A DNA stretch of 64,000 bases from Paludibacter sp. (GTDB taxonomy: Bacteria; Bacteroidota; Bacteroidia; Bacteroidales; Paludibacteraceae): the NCBI GenBank assembly GCA_019163375.1, contig JAFLKK010000007.1, forward strand, positions 678,967 through 742,966. The letters run 5' to 3'. Below the pieces are notes generated by a model, which saw nothing but the letters and a program-made list of their open reading frames with translations, made no database searches and was not told the DNA's origin. The position numbers and the translations under genes were made by a program. Shown here one piece after another: positions 1 through 9,561 of this stretch. Positions within the stretch are counted from its first letter, which is position 1; the number at the start of each line of letters is the position of its first letter.

Positions 1-39
1 TTCTAAACGTAATTTGCAATTTATTGTATAAAACAAAAG

Positions 40-69
40 CCTGTTCCGTAGTTGGAGCAGGTTTTTTTT
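40..69 (+). terminator. Rho-independent terminator of a gene left of the window
   Basis: An 8-base stem (CCTGTTCC with GGAGCAGG, one G-T pair) is followed by eight T residues on the plus strand. It probably ends a plus-strand gene lying left of the window. Confidence 0.6.
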
Positions 70-82
70 ATGCGCTGTCCAC

Positions 83-112
83 AAAAAAAGCTGCCCATTT
101 TAGTGGACAGCC
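83..112 (-). terminator. Terminator downstream of susD
   Basis: On the minus strand GGCTGTCC pairs with GGGCAGCT through G-U pairs and is followed by seven T residues. It lies about 50 bases after the susD stop codon, where the susCD transcript would end. Confidence 0.55.
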
Positions 113-162
113 TTATTTGTTTGATTAATGAATATTTAAACTAGTGCTGAACCCCTTTTTTT

Positions 163-2232
163 CTAGTATCCAGGGTTTTGAAGCTGTTTCTTCTCTTCTG
201 CAGTTAACGACCCTCCATTTACATTACTAATTGCATCAAGGAATGATTGTGGAATTGGACGGTAGTAGTGAGTTGTTGCATTAAAAGCAGTATTTCCTCT
301 CACAAATCCATCGTTAAATGCTTTCCATCGACTTTCCAAGCTTTTAGTTCTTGCTAAATCTTCCCAACGATAGGTTTCACCACAAAGCTCACGAGTTCGT
401 TCATTCAACAAGAAACACATCATTTTCTCAGCATTTGTAGAACAGCCTAATTTTGTATATATTGGTGCATCAACAGTTGAGTTATATATCGCACTTATAT
501 CGTTGATATGCATAGGAGAGGTTGTTGAAGCTGTAGTCACAGCTATGTCATTATTGGACTCATAATAAGTGTTCTTTTCCCAATAAATAGCTCCATCTGC
601 AGAATAACCTCCACCTTTGCCGGTACAATATGAATTGTTCTTATAAGCCTGACCTCCATCGATATGTTTTGTTCTATCCTCTCCAGCTTTATAAGCAGCA
701 CGATCGCGTAGTTTGTTAATCCAAGTAATTGCATTCGGGTAACTAGATTCACCTTTGCGAATATAAGCCTCAGCCACCATTAATACATCATCGGCCGAAC
801 GAGCTATAATAGCATCACGTGTCCCAAATTGAGATGCAATAGCAACACGATATCCGTCACGGTATTTAGATAAAGCCACCGATCTTTGTTGCTCGCCATA
901 ATATCCATTATTTCCATGTTTGCCAACCCAAGCCTGAGGTTCGCCATTAAAGTACCGAACAAAGGTATGTGTGTTTTGCATTACTCCACCCTTTAGTACG
1001 CCTGTAACATCGTTAGCTACAGCTGCATATCGGCTATCTCCAGCATTATTCACAATATATTTAATTGCAAGGCTTCCACCAGTGAAGCGTTTAGCTCCAG
1101 CAACAGTTCCCGCAGGACCAAATGGTGCATTGGTAGTAGTCCACACAGGAGCTCCTTTCGTATTATCACATCCATAAGTTGTAATAAATGATTTCCAGAA
1201 ACGAGAGTCATTTACGCGGTCAAATACATCCAATGTGTAATTTGTAGCACGTGCGTAAGAAAACTCGCGTCCACCGGAAATATCGCGAGTTGTTCCTGCT
1301 AAATTTTGGTAAACAGATGGATAATACAAGTGCATTTGATTGCCATAGCGTCCCCAAGTCGTTTGATCGTCTGAGAATTGTGCAGCCAAAACTACTTCTG
1401 AAGATTTTTCATTTGCACTGTTTGCTTTTGTATAATCCCAAAGTTCAAGATAATCATTAGCCAATGGATGTGCAGTTACTACTTCCGAACCAAATTTAAT
1501 TACTGCATCCAAGTCGGCAGATACGTAGGAAGAATTCCATGAAGCATATAATTCGCTTGCACGAGTCAAATGAGATTTTGCTGCAAAGTGTGCTGCAGCC
1601 CATTTTGTAAGACGACCTGTGGTTGCTGGAGTAGCAGGTAGCAAACTATATGCCTTTTCAAAATCTGCAATAATTTGGTTTAAACACTCTTCTTGCGTGT
1701 TACGGGTGAAATATGTTTCTACTTTACCATTTGAAGGTGTTAGTTTTAATGGCACGCCCCCAAACTGTGTAAATAGTTGCATATAACAATAAGCACGAAG
1801 GAAATGACCTTCGCCAAGTCTAATGTTGTAATTTGCACTTTTAGAATCGTAGTAAAGCGGCACATTTTGGATAAGAGTATTTGCAGACTCAATATAGCCG
1901 TACATATTATCCCATAGCGGAGATACAGCTCCAGTTTCAGTAGCGTTCAGATCTGAACTATAGCAGTTGAAACTTGGAATTGAGTTATTAGCATCTGTAA
2001 ACTCGTCTACACCTAAGTTGTACATTTCAATACCCCAAATATAGTTGAATTTAAACTTAAGCAACGGATATAGACCTGTTGACAAGTCGTCCAAACCAGC
2101 TTGTGTTTTGAAATATTCAGTATTACGGCTAGTGATCAATTCTTCATTTAAGAAGCTTTCACTGCAAGAAGGCATTAAAACCCCCGATATACTTACAATA
2201 GCCGCTATTAATAATGTTTTATTTATTTTCAT
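163..2232 (-). CDS. SusD/RagB family outer-membrane glycan-binding lipoprotein
   Basis: This is a 689-residue SusD-like protein. The N-terminus has a hydrophobic signal ending in a lipobox with the lipidated Cys at residue 23 (LMPSC), so it should be a surface-exposed lipoprotein. Family hallmarks are the TPR-region stretch YMQLFTQFGGVPL and the C-terminal motif RELCGETYRWEDLAR. SusD proteins form a lid over a SusC transporter and help capture oligosaccharides or other bulky nutrients. The susC partner is immediately upstream with a 21-base gap, so the two are co-transcribed. The ligand cannot be read from the sequence. No glycosidase, hybrid two-component sensor or sigma/anti-sigma pair adjoins the pair within the window. 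Confidence 0.95.
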   Translation of the reverse strand: MKINKTLLIAAIVSISGVLMPSCSESFLNEELITSRNTEYFKTQAGLDDLSTGLYPLLKFKFNYIWGIEMYNLGVDEFTDANNSIPSFNCYSSDLNATETGAVSPLWDNMYGYIESANTLIQNVPLYYDSKSANYNIRLGEGHFLRAYCYMQLFTQFGGVPLKLTPSNGKVETYFTRNTQEECLNQIIADFEKAYSLLPATPATTGRLTKWAAAHFAAKSHLTRASELYASWNSSYVSADLDAVIKFGSEVVTAHPLANDYLELWDYTKANSANEKSSEVVLAAQFSDDQTTWGRYGNQMHLYYPSVYQNLAGTTRDISGGREFSYARATNYTLDVFDRVNDSRFWKSFITTYGCDNTKGAPVWTTTNAPFGPAGTVAGAKRFTGGSLAIKYIVNNAGDSRYAAVANDVTGVLKGGVMQNTHTFVRYFNGEPQAWVGKHGNNGYYGEQQRSVALSKYRDGYRVAIASQFGTRDAIIARSADDVLMVAEAYIRKGESSYPNAITWINKLRDRAAYKAGEDRTKHIDGGQAYKNNSYCTGKGGGYSADGAIYWEKNTYYESNNDIAVTTASTTSPMHINDISAIYNSTVDAPIYTKLGCSTNAEKMMCFLLNERTRELCGETYRWEDLARTKSLESRWKAFNDGFVRGNTAFNATTHYYRPIPQSFLDAISNVNGGSLTAEEKKQLQNPGY

Positions 2233-2253
2233 TTTGTATTGTTTTTAAGATTT

Positions 2254-5200
2254 TTAGAAACCAACGTTGATACCAAACACTAACGCTTTGGTTGTAATAT
2301 CTGTACCTGTAGAAGTTGTATTGTTGTCGTAGCTCGAAAGATCTGTATCCAGAATTTTACATTTAGAATAGATTGTAAAAGGATTCATAACTTGAGCATA
2401 TACTTTAAGATTGCTGATCTTTAATTTGCTTAGTTGTTTTGAATTGAAATTGTATCCTAAATTGATGTTTCTCATCTTAACAAACGAACCATCCTGATAG
2501 CTCTGTGCTCCTGCATAAACATCTGCATTTACACCATTCGATCCCGGAGAATAATACTCAGCGTCTTCGTTTATACCTGCTATCCAATAATCTACTTTAC
2601 GAGTTTGATAAAGTCCACCTAAGTTGACAGATCCTTTATTAACTGTAAATCCCCAGCGGGAATAGATAAAGAATGAAAGTTCTAAATTTTTATAATTAAA
2701 AGTGTTTGAAATACCACCCGACCAGTCTGGACGTGTTTTTCCAACAATCTGTCTATCGTCATTAGAACTAATTACATTATCAGTATTTAAATCTTTTACT
2801 CTAATTTGTCCTGGTTTTCTACCATATTTAGCCGCTTCAGTAGCTTCCGATGTTTTCCATATTCCATCGTAAACAAAGTCATAGTATACTCCTAACTCTT
2901 TGCCAACAAATAAAGAACTACCTATATCCTGTGTTCTGCCGTTAGATAGTTTTTCAACTTTACATCTGTCTAAAGACCAAGTCAAGGTAGTTGACCATGC
3001 AAAATCCCTCGTTTTGATATTCAGGGAATTTACCTGAAAATCAATACCCCATCCTTTGGTTTCTCCTACATTGCTCCATGTTTGAACATAGCCTGAAGCA
3101 CTTGGGATTGACATTCTCATCAACAGATCTTTGGTTTGTGTTTTATAAATATCCATACTTCCACTAATCCGGCTTTTTAAGAGAGTGTAATCTAAGCCAA
3201 GATTGTATTGTGTTGTTTTCTCCCAACCCAAATTTGAATTTGCTAATAGTACAGGTGAAGACGCTGATAAGTCGGAGAAAATATATCCTGCCGTAGAAGC
3301 TGTAGCTCCCCAATTATAGTACATTTGAGTAATTCCGCCTTTGGTTCCATAAGCTCCAATGGCAGCATTACCTGTTACCCCTGCACCCAAACGAAGTTTC
3401 AAGGCATCAACGAATGTTACATTCTTCATAAATTTTTCCTGATCAATGCGCCATCCTAATGCTGCCGAATAAAAAGGTGCCCATTTATGTCCATCGGCTA
3501 ATACAGACGATCCATCTAAACGTGCAGAGGCTGTCAACAAGTACTTTTCTTTGTAGCCATAGTTTATACGCGCCATATACGAAGCCATTTGTTTTTCGGA
3601 TAAACCTGTTCCAAAACCATTTAGGCTTCCCCCTGATCCAATGTTATACCACAGCTCATTAGTAGTAGCCAATGTGTTAGATTTCATATTTGAAGACTCT
3701 GAATGATAGCCCGACGCTGATTGCATTAAGGTAACACCAATTTTATGGCTAGAGCCCAAATTACGATCGTAATATATTAAGTTGTCTAATGTCCAAGATA
3801 GTATTTGGCTGGTATTATACGTAGCTTGATTGCTTCCATCTCCATTAATACCTGCTTTATCATAAAATGTGGAATTACGATTATATCTTAATTCCGGACC
3901 GAATTGAATTCTGTATTTTAGTCCTTTTAATGGGCTAAACATTTCTCCAAAATCCAATTGGCTATAAAAACTACTATTAACAATAAATCCTTTGCGATTA
4001 TTTACCGTATAATCCAATTCATCTATTGGGTTGATTATATTTACATCTCCTGCAGCAGGATTTCTGATATAAGCACCATTAGCATCATAAGGTACAGTCC
4101 ATGCTAACATTCCTCTCAATGCACCGTAATAATCACCAGCTCCGGTTACAGATTTAGCAAAGCTATAGCCATAGTCCTGATTTGCAAAAGATCCGTTAAT
4201 AGCTGTTCCCATTTTAAACCATTTTGTAGGAGTAGCATCGAAACTGACTTTTGAAGTATATCTTTCATACTTTTGTCCAGGTTGAGTTCCTTCTTGTTTG
4301 AAATAACCGAATGAGCCATATGCTTGGCTATTCTGACCACCACCGGAAACACTTAAAGTATGCTCTGTACTAACACCTACTTGCTTTCCATATTGTTCCC
4401 AATCGTAACCCTTGACATTGGCAGAATTCCATACATCATTGCCACTTGCATCTTTAGACCAACCGGCATCAATATTTGCCCACGAATCAGCGATAGATGA
4501 CCACTTTGCAAAATCACCAGCACGAGAAGCCGTTGTTGCTCCATAGGTACCAGCATTTATTTTCGCTAAGCGAGAATAATCAATCCATTCTCCGGCGTTC
4601 ATGTTTTCAGTTACATTATACATTTTCTCAAATGTAACAGATCCACTATAATTCACTGAAAGTTTTCCGCTTTTTCCCCGTTTGGTTGTTACCAATATTA
4701 CACCATTGGCTCCACGAGATCCATAAATAGCTGTTGCTGAGGCATCTTTTAAAACATCTATTGATTCAATATCACTTGGGTTGATATTATCAATTCCACT
4801 TGCTTGAAGTACCATTCCGTCTACTACATACAACGGATTGTTTTCAGCATTTATAGAGCGCACACCGCGAATTTTAATATCACCTACCTGTCCGGGACGC
4901 TGGTTGGTAGTAATATCAATACCGGCTACTTTCCCTTGCATACCTTGTAAAGCATCTTTTACAGGCATAGCTTTCAATTCTTTTTCACCTACACGTGCCA
5001 TGGCGCCAGTAACATCGCTCTTCTTTTGAACTCCATACCCTACTACCACAACTTCATCAAGTACCTGAGTATCTTCTTTCATTACTATTTTGAGAGTAGA
5101 CTGTGACCCTGGAGTGATTTCCTGTTCCACATATCCGATTAGCCTAACACTCAGAACTTCTTTTGGTCCGACTGCAATAGAAAATCCTCCGTCAATATTA

Positions 5201-5400
5201 GTTATTGTTCCACGAGAGGTTCCCTTCACAGTGATAGCAGCTCCAATTACTGTTTCTCCTTTTTCATCTACGACTTTGCCTGTCACCAATCCACTTTGTG
5301 CAAAAATCAATTGTGATGTGATGAGCATTAATAATGCACTCAGCAGTCGATGTTGAAATTGCTTCGAAATTGATTTTTTCAATAAATTTCTGATTTTCAT
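2254..5400 (-). CDS. SusC/RagA family TonB-dependent outer-membrane transporter
   Basis: This 1048-residue protein has a signal peptide ending near residue 35 (LIFAQ). A carboxypeptidase-regulatory-like beta-sandwich follows at about residues 37-112 (GLVTGKVVDEKGETVIGAAI). Next is the SusC linker VLDEVVVVGYGVQKKSDVTG, a plug domain with the usual ATAIYGSRGANGVILVTTK signature, and then a long beta-barrel to the C-terminus. It would import a glycan or similar ligand across the outer membrane with TonB energy and SusD as lid. It is first in the susC-susD operon. The start ATG follows a leader of about 200 bases, which leaves room for post-transcriptional control. The substrate is unknown. Confidence 0.95.
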   Translation of the reverse strand: MKIRNLLKKSISKQFQHRLLSALLMLITSQLIFAQSGLVTGKVVDEKGETVIGAAITVKGTSRGTITNIDGGFSIAVGPKEVLSVRLIGYVEQEITPGSQSTLKIVMKEDTQVLDEVVVVGYGVQKKSDVTGAMARVGEKELKAMPVKDALQGMQGKVAGIDITTNQRPGQVGDIKIRGVRSINAENNPLYVVDGMVLQASGIDNINPSDIESIDVLKDASATAIYGSRGANGVILVTTKRGKSGKLSVNYSGSVTFEKMYNVTENMNAGEWIDYSRLAKINAGTYGATTASRAGDFAKWSSIADSWANIDAGWSKDASGNDVWNSANVKGYDWEQYGKQVGVSTEHTLSVSGGGQNSQAYGSFGYFKQEGTQPGQKYERYTSKVSFDATPTKWFKMGTAINGSFANQDYGYSFAKSVTGAGDYYGALRGMLAWTVPYDANGAYIRNPAAGDVNIINPIDELDYTVNNRKGFIVNSSFYSQLDFGEMFSPLKGLKYRIQFGPELRYNRNSTFYDKAGINGDGSNQATYNTSQILSWTLDNLIYYDRNLGSSHKIGVTLMQSASGYHSESSNMKSNTLATTNELWYNIGSGGSLNGFGTGLSEKQMASYMARINYGYKEKYLLTASARLDGSSVLADGHKWAPFYSAALGWRIDQEKFMKNVTFVDALKLRLGAGVTGNAAIGAYGTKGGITQMYYNWGATASTAGYIFSDLSASSPVLLANSNLGWEKTTQYNLGLDYTLLKSRISGSMDIYKTQTKDLLMRMSIPSASGYVQTWSNVGETKGWGIDFQVNSLNIKTRDFAWSTTLTWSLDRCKVEKLSNGRTQDIGSSLFVGKELGVYYDFVYDGIWKTSEATEAAKYGRKPGQIRVKDLNTDNVISSNDDRQIVGKTRPDWSGGISNTFNYKNLELSFFIYSRWGFTVNKGSVNLGGLYQTRKVDYWIAGINEDAEYYSPGSNGVNADVYAGAQSYQDGSFVKMRNINLGYNFNSKQLSKLKISNLKVYAQVMNPFTIYSKCKILDTDLSSYDNNTTSTGTDITTKALVFGINVGF

Positions 5401-5605
5401 GTAATTTAATTTTTAGTTGTTGATTTTTTAAGTTAGTTTTTCAAGCTCCTTTTTTCATAAGAAGCCAGTAGTTTCTCCGTAATTGTGTTTTAGCCTTCGT
5501 GTTAATTTAGTTTTGATCTTGAGAATTTCAAGAAATGGATGGCTTGTTCCCATTTCTGTATTTGATGTATTTTAATTACTATAATTTGTTTTACGTATTT
5601 AACAG

Positions 5606-5613
5606 CAAAGGTA
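5606..5613 (-). promoter_or_regulatory. Candidate -7 element for susCD
   Basis: The minus strand reads TACCTTTG, a match to the Bacteroidetes -7 consensus TAnnTTTG, about 205 bases upstream of the susC start. No convincing -33 TTTG is found at the right spacing. The implied leader holds a possible hairpin: AGAAATGG at 5531-5538 with CCATTTCT at 5550-5557. Confidence 0.4.
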
Positions 5614-6275
5614 TTCCTTCGTATAATTTTGTCACTCGAATTCTGTACAATAGTCTGTAAAATTGGACAGATGACTAAAACAACTGAACTATTTATCTTA
5701 AAATGGGTTATATGCCGGGAAATTTTAAATTATAATTGCCGGTATCTGAATAAAAGGTTTGAAATTTGTTATTGGAAACAGATTGAAAAGAATAAACGTC
5801 AACCGAACATGATGGTTCTACTATGTTGGGACAAAGATATTTATACCTAATTCATGATTCCCGTGAATTTTGATATTAAACCTTTACTTTTTGATATTGG
5901 GCAAGAAGAGATGAAGTTATTGCGATATTTCTGATCTTTTTAGTCTGAATATTGCCTCGATAATGGATGATAGATAAACTTGCTACAGCTATTGAACATC
6001 TCAGACCAGAACTTCCGGGCAATGGATAAAGGTGGTGAAGTAAGAAACAGGATTACATTTTGAGAAAAAAAGGTTGGCAGAAAACAGCGAATAAGGGCAT
6101 ATCGTTGCAAAAATTGAACAATCAGTGGAATCGCTCCATTTTCTAGGGTTTAGTGACTTCAGCATGCCCTATCAAGCCTATTATTGGTGTATATATTCAA
6201 TAAAACTACCTAAAAATATGAAAACATGATGGGATATCAGTTCTATTGTGTATATTGTTCAATAAAATAAAAAAT
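5614..6275. other. Gene-poor region with short direct repeats and possible coding remnant
   Basis: I find no convincing gene here. A 73-codon plus-strand frame at 5629-5850 looks random. The stretch has TTTTGATATT twice with a 21-base period (5868-5877 and 5889-5898), just after an AATTCA/TGAATT inverted repeat. It also has an imperfect 40-base direct repeat (about 6183-6224 and 6244-6283) that runs into the next gene's start. From about 6060 to 6215 one frame is open after a single TAA and has protein-like composition, so a decayed gene is possible. Confidence 0.3.
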
Positions 6276-6890
6276 ATGATTATGGCTTTAAATTTCAAGA
6301 TGGATGATAATAATATCCAATCAAGTTTTTCAACTATCGCTTCGGAGATAATGAATAAATGGGTACTTAAGGCCGGCGATAGTTCCTATCGAATCTGCGA
6401 ACTGGAATTCTATTATAAAAGCAAGTCGCATCAAGATCCATATATACACGGACATGATCTACAAAAAGAAATGGGCAAATGGTATTTCCACGGTTCAGGG
6501 TTGGATATGACATTCGGAAGTGAGAAATGTCCGGGGAGTATCCTTATCCGCGCCATTTATAATTTGGCCGAACCGCACAACTATACCTACGGACCTATTA
6601 AAACAGTGACGGAGTTATTCGCTAATCTCCCTGATATTTATAACGGAGATTTCTCATTGAGATTAGAGGCGGATGATAAAGGATTGATCAAGAAAGAAGA
6701 TAAACGGATTTTTGATGCTCCACGCGTAGGTTTAAACCCTGACAAAGATTTAAATGGATCGTTCTGTCTGAAAAAGTATCGCTTCTTTGTAATGCCCAGC
6801 GAGCAACATGCAGGAATAGAGAATGCGCTTAGAGGCTCAAAACTTAGCAATAAAGAGGTAAATGAAATTTTGGGCTATGATATAAAGTGA
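6276..6890 (+). CDS. Conserved hypothetical protein, possibly a divergent 3-methyladenine-glycosylase-like fold
   Basis: About 204 residues from the ATG at 6276; a second ATG six bases on is equally possible, and a longer TTG-started frame begins at 6246 but lacks support. The protein is soluble, with no signal or membrane segment. The order of RICELEFYY, a HDLQ region, YFHGSGLDMTFG and GSILIRAI faintly recalls methylpurine-DNA glycosylases (EVEAYL ... HAYRG ... YG ... LIRALEP). The resemblance is weak and I would not assign the activity. It ends before a good terminator and stands alone between gene-poor stretches. Confidence 0.7.
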   Translation: MIMALNFKMDDNNIQSSFSTIASEIMNKWVLKAGDSSYRICELEFYYKSKSHQDPYIHGHDLQKEMGKWYFHGSGLDMTFGSEKCPGSILIRAIYNLAEPHNYTYGPIKTVTELFANLPDIYNGDFSLRLEADDKGLIKKEDKRIFDAPRVGLNPDKDLNGSFCLKKYRFFVMPSEQHAGIENALRGSKLSNKEVNEILGYDIK

Positions 6891-6943
6891 TGAATGTTGA
6901 TAAAGGCTTAAAACCATGTTCTATGGAACTAAGCCCCTATAAA

Positions 6944-6977
6944 AGAGAGTTGAACATCCTTCATCTCTCTTTTTTTA
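6944..6977 (+). terminator. Terminator after the 6276-6890 gene
   Basis: AGAGAGTTGAA at 6944-6954 pairs with TTCATCTCTCT at 6960-6970 with one mismatch, followed by a T run. The left arm is identical to that of the terminator at 10568, and both terminators precede a matching promoter. Confidence 0.75.
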
Positions 6978-7028
6978 TGCCACAAAGAATTACATTTTAG
7001 CATGTTTACAATTTAGTTGTTTAAAGGC

Positions 7029-7059
7029 TTGGTTAAGTTAATTATAATGTGTATGTTTG
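7029..7059 (+). promoter_or_regulatory. Bacteroidetes-type promoter for the thioredoxin-domain gene
   Basis: TTG at 7029-7031, a 20-base spacer, then TATGTTTG at 7052-7059. The surrounding 41 bases closely match the promoter at 10649-10679. Confidence 0.7.
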
Positions 7060-7129
7060 TGGCGTTAAAAATGAAGTAACTGGCTTATCTGCTTCTGATA
7101 ACGCAAATTGTAATTTAAAACAAAACAGT

Positions 7130-8326
7130 ATGAAAAAACTTACATTATTATTTCTCGTTGTATTCAGTGCCTCGCTTTACGCTCAGGAAACCGGCATCAA
7201 GTTCAGTAAGGATAGTTTATTGTCGGATGCATTGGCACAGTCCAAAAAAGAAGGTAAATTGGTATTTATCGATTGTTACACCACCTGGTGTGGCCCATGT
7301 AAACGTCTGGCCAAAGAGATCTTCCCACAAAAAGAAGTTGGTGATTTCTATAACAGTCACTTTATCAATCTTTCGTTTGATATGGAAAAGGGCGAAGGAT
7401 TAAAGATTCGTGCAAAATATGCCGTGCAGGCCTATCCTACGCTACTGTTTTTAAATGCCCAAGGCGAAACGGTACACGTAGGAATTGGTGCTATGGATGC
7501 CAATCCGTTTATTGAACTTGGCAAAACGGCACTGGATGATACCCGAAACGTACTTTCTATATCCACTAAAATGAAGGCCGGGGATAAAAGCATTCAAACA
7601 TTATTGCTTTATCTGAAAACCAATCATTATGCGGCTGATGCCGATGCGCTGATAACTGAGTATTTCAAAACAGCTACCGACGAAGATAAACTATCGCAGG
7701 ATTCATGGCAACTGTTTAAAGAATATATCACAGATATAGACAATGATCAGTTCCAATATTTTTTAAAGCATCGTCCGGCTTACGAACAGAAATTCGGGAA
7801 AACTGAAGTGGATAATAAGATAATAAACGGATTCAGTTACTCTCAACCGAAATACAAAGATAACCCTGCTAAAGAAGCGTCAGTAAAATCAATTGATACG
7901 GTACTGTATTCGAAATATATGGTCATTCGCAGTTTTATGTTAGCTTCTTATGAGCAGCAGACTAACAAAACTGACAAAGCTAAATGGGATGAGTATATTG
8001 CCAAAACAAAAGCATTTATACCGTTAGACAACGTACAACCAATGGATATAAATAATATATGTTGGAATATCTATGAAAATTACCGCACCTTTAATGACAT
8101 CGCAACATTGAAACTGGCCAGCGAATGGCAGGAAAAAGCGCATAAAGCACTACCTGATAATCATCCGATAAATGATACCTACGCGCATATATTATTCGAT
8201 CTGGGCTTTGTGAAAGAAGCTATTGAACACGAAGCATTAGCCATAAAAGTAGCCACCGAAGAAAAGAGTGACAAGGATTTGAAGTTTTATAATGATGAAA
8301 TAGAAAGATTCAAAAAGATAAAATAG
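7130..8326 (+). CDS. Exported thioredoxin-fold protein with C-terminal helical region
   Basis: I place the start at 7130, where a clear signal peptide begins (MKKLTLLFLVVFSASLYAQ); a 27-codon in-frame extension upstream overlaps the promoter and is unlikely to be translated. The mature protein (398 residues with signal) has a thioredoxin domain with the CGPC active site at Cys54 and Cys57 (TTWCGPCKR). A helical C-terminal half of about 230 residues shows no recognised motif. It probably acts in the periplasm as a thiol-disulfide oxidoreductase or a thiol-based folding factor. Such thioredoxin proteins with long tails are common in Bacteroidetes and rarely characterised. Confidence 0.88.
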   Translation: MKKLTLLFLVVFSASLYAQETGIKFSKDSLLSDALAQSKKEGKLVFIDCYTTWCGPCKRLAKEIFPQKEVGDFYNSHFINLSFDMEKGEGLKIRAKYAVQAYPTLLFLNAQGETVHVGIGAMDANPFIELGKTALDDTRNVLSISTKMKAGDKSIQTLLLYLKTNHYAADADALITEYFKTATDEDKLSQDSWQLFKEYITDIDNDQFQYFLKHRPAYEQKFGKTEVDNKIINGFSYSQPKYKDNPAKEASVKSIDTVLYSKYMVIRSFMLASYEQQTNKTDKAKWDEYIAKTKAFIPLDNVQPMDINNICWNIYENYRTFNDIATLKLASEWQEKAHKALPDNHPINDTYAHILFDLGFVKEAIEHEALAIKVATEEKSDKDLKFYNDEIERFKKIK

Positions 8327-8632
8327 AATGGAGTGTGGTGAGTAAGTTTTAAATTGTTGTCTTTTTTTCCGTATGCAATAATGAGAAAACAAACCAAAAT
8401 AGATAGTGAATATAAAAAACTTTTTGAAGAACGAGGTGTTGGTTTAGGTAAACAAATTATAGAATGACGTTTTTCAATAATTATGTGAGTAATGCATTTA
8501 TTATATTTCTATTGTTCTCACAACTTTGTAATGCCGTACAATGAACAGATTAGAAAAGAAACACTATATTTGAAGATTCAAATTTGAGTGAGACGGATAT
8601 ATAAGAAATTTTTGGTTCTAAAATTCAACATT
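8327..8632. other. Intergenic region with a 28-codon frame
   Basis: The only open frame is 8381-8467 (+), starting MRKQTKIDSEYKKLFEERG and ending TGA after 28 codons. Its composition is protein-like and it may be a gene remnant or a tiny gene. A TATATTTG box at about 8566 could be the -7 element for the following agmatine deiminase gene, but its -33 element is unclear. Confidence 0.3.
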
Positions 8633-9481
8633 ATGATTACAGACAAAGAAACGAACACGATTTATTTTTCCGAAAAGCTAAAAGAGCAATTCCCTGAAGT
8701 TGCCACTGAGATATATAGCACACTCGATCAATTGGGCACTGCTTGTCGGTTTTTACCATGTACAAAGGATATATGGGCAAGAGATTATATGCCTATACAG
8801 GTAAATGAACATAAATTTATTCAATATACCTTTCGCCCGGATTACCTCCAACAGTTTGAAGATATAAAATCTGATCCTGAAAGTATTTGTAATGATATAA
8901 AATTGAAAACGGTGAAATCGGACATTGTTCTCGATGGGGGCAATGTTATCAAATCGGACAACTGTGTGATCATGACCGATAAAATTATTCTTGAAAATAT
9001 ACAGAAATATAGTAAAGAGCAATTATTAACGCAGCTCAAAGATCTGTTTGAAGTAGAGAAAATAGTATTAATACCATGGGATAGGGGTGAACGATACGGG
9101 CATGCCGACGGAATGGTTCGATTTATTGATAATGAAACGGTTTTGTTGCAAGGCTATTATAAAACGCGGAAGGAACTTTTCGAAGATGGTTTTCTGAAGT
9201 ATTTGCTGGGCGCTTTAAAAGATAATCATCTGAAATACGAATTTCTAAACATTGATTACCCCGAAAAGATAAACGCTAAGTTTGCGTATCTTAATTATTT
9301 GCAAACAAAAGATTTCATTCTATTGCCTTCATTGGGGATCGAAAAAGATGATGAAGATTTGCAGCAAGAAATTGAGAAGTACTTTCCTACATATAAAGGT
9401 CGAATTAGAAAAATAAAAATGAACAGCATTATAGCCAGAGGTGGCGCTTTAAACTGTATATCCTGGACGACAAGAGAATAG
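8633..9481 (+). CDS. Agmatine deiminase / peptidylarginine deiminase family protein
   Basis: This is a 282-residue protein from the ATG at 8633; a GTG 45 bases upstream is a less likely start. It belongs to the PAD_porph guanidino-modifying enzyme family. Visible catalytic residues are Asp51 in WARDYMP, the GHADG motif (His157, Asp159) and the C-terminal nucleophile Cys275 in GGALNCISW. Agmatine deiminases convert agmatine to N-carbamoylputrescine and ammonia in putrescine synthesis. No N-carbamoylputrescine amidase or arginine decarboxylase lies nearby. The protein is shorter than typical AguA (about 340-370 residues), so another guanidino substrate is possible. There is no signal peptide, so it should be cytoplasmic. 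Confidence 0.85.
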   Translation: MITDKETNTIYFSEKLKEQFPEVATEIYSTLDQLGTACRFLPCTKDIWARDYMPIQVNEHKFIQYTFRPDYLQQFEDIKSDPESICNDIKLKTVKSDIVLDGGNVIKSDNCVIMTDKIILENIQKYSKEQLLTQLKDLFEVEKIVLIPWDRGERYGHADGMVRFIDNETVLLQGYYKTRKELFEDGFLKYLLGALKDNHLKYEFLNIDYPEKINAKFAYLNYLQTKDFILLPSLGIEKDDEDLQQEIEKYFPTYKGRIRKIKMNSIIARGGALNCISWTTRE

Positions 9482-9561
9482 AGGGTGTAGCTCATTCTAA
9501 TCATTAATTCTATACCCATAAGCAAAAAATAAGAAATCACATTATATACACAGAGAAAAGA

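Noticed and set aside
5629..5850. A 73-codon plus-strand frame upstream of susC
   Set aside because: Its composition is unlike a protein, it has no initiation context, and it overlaps the likely susC promoter.
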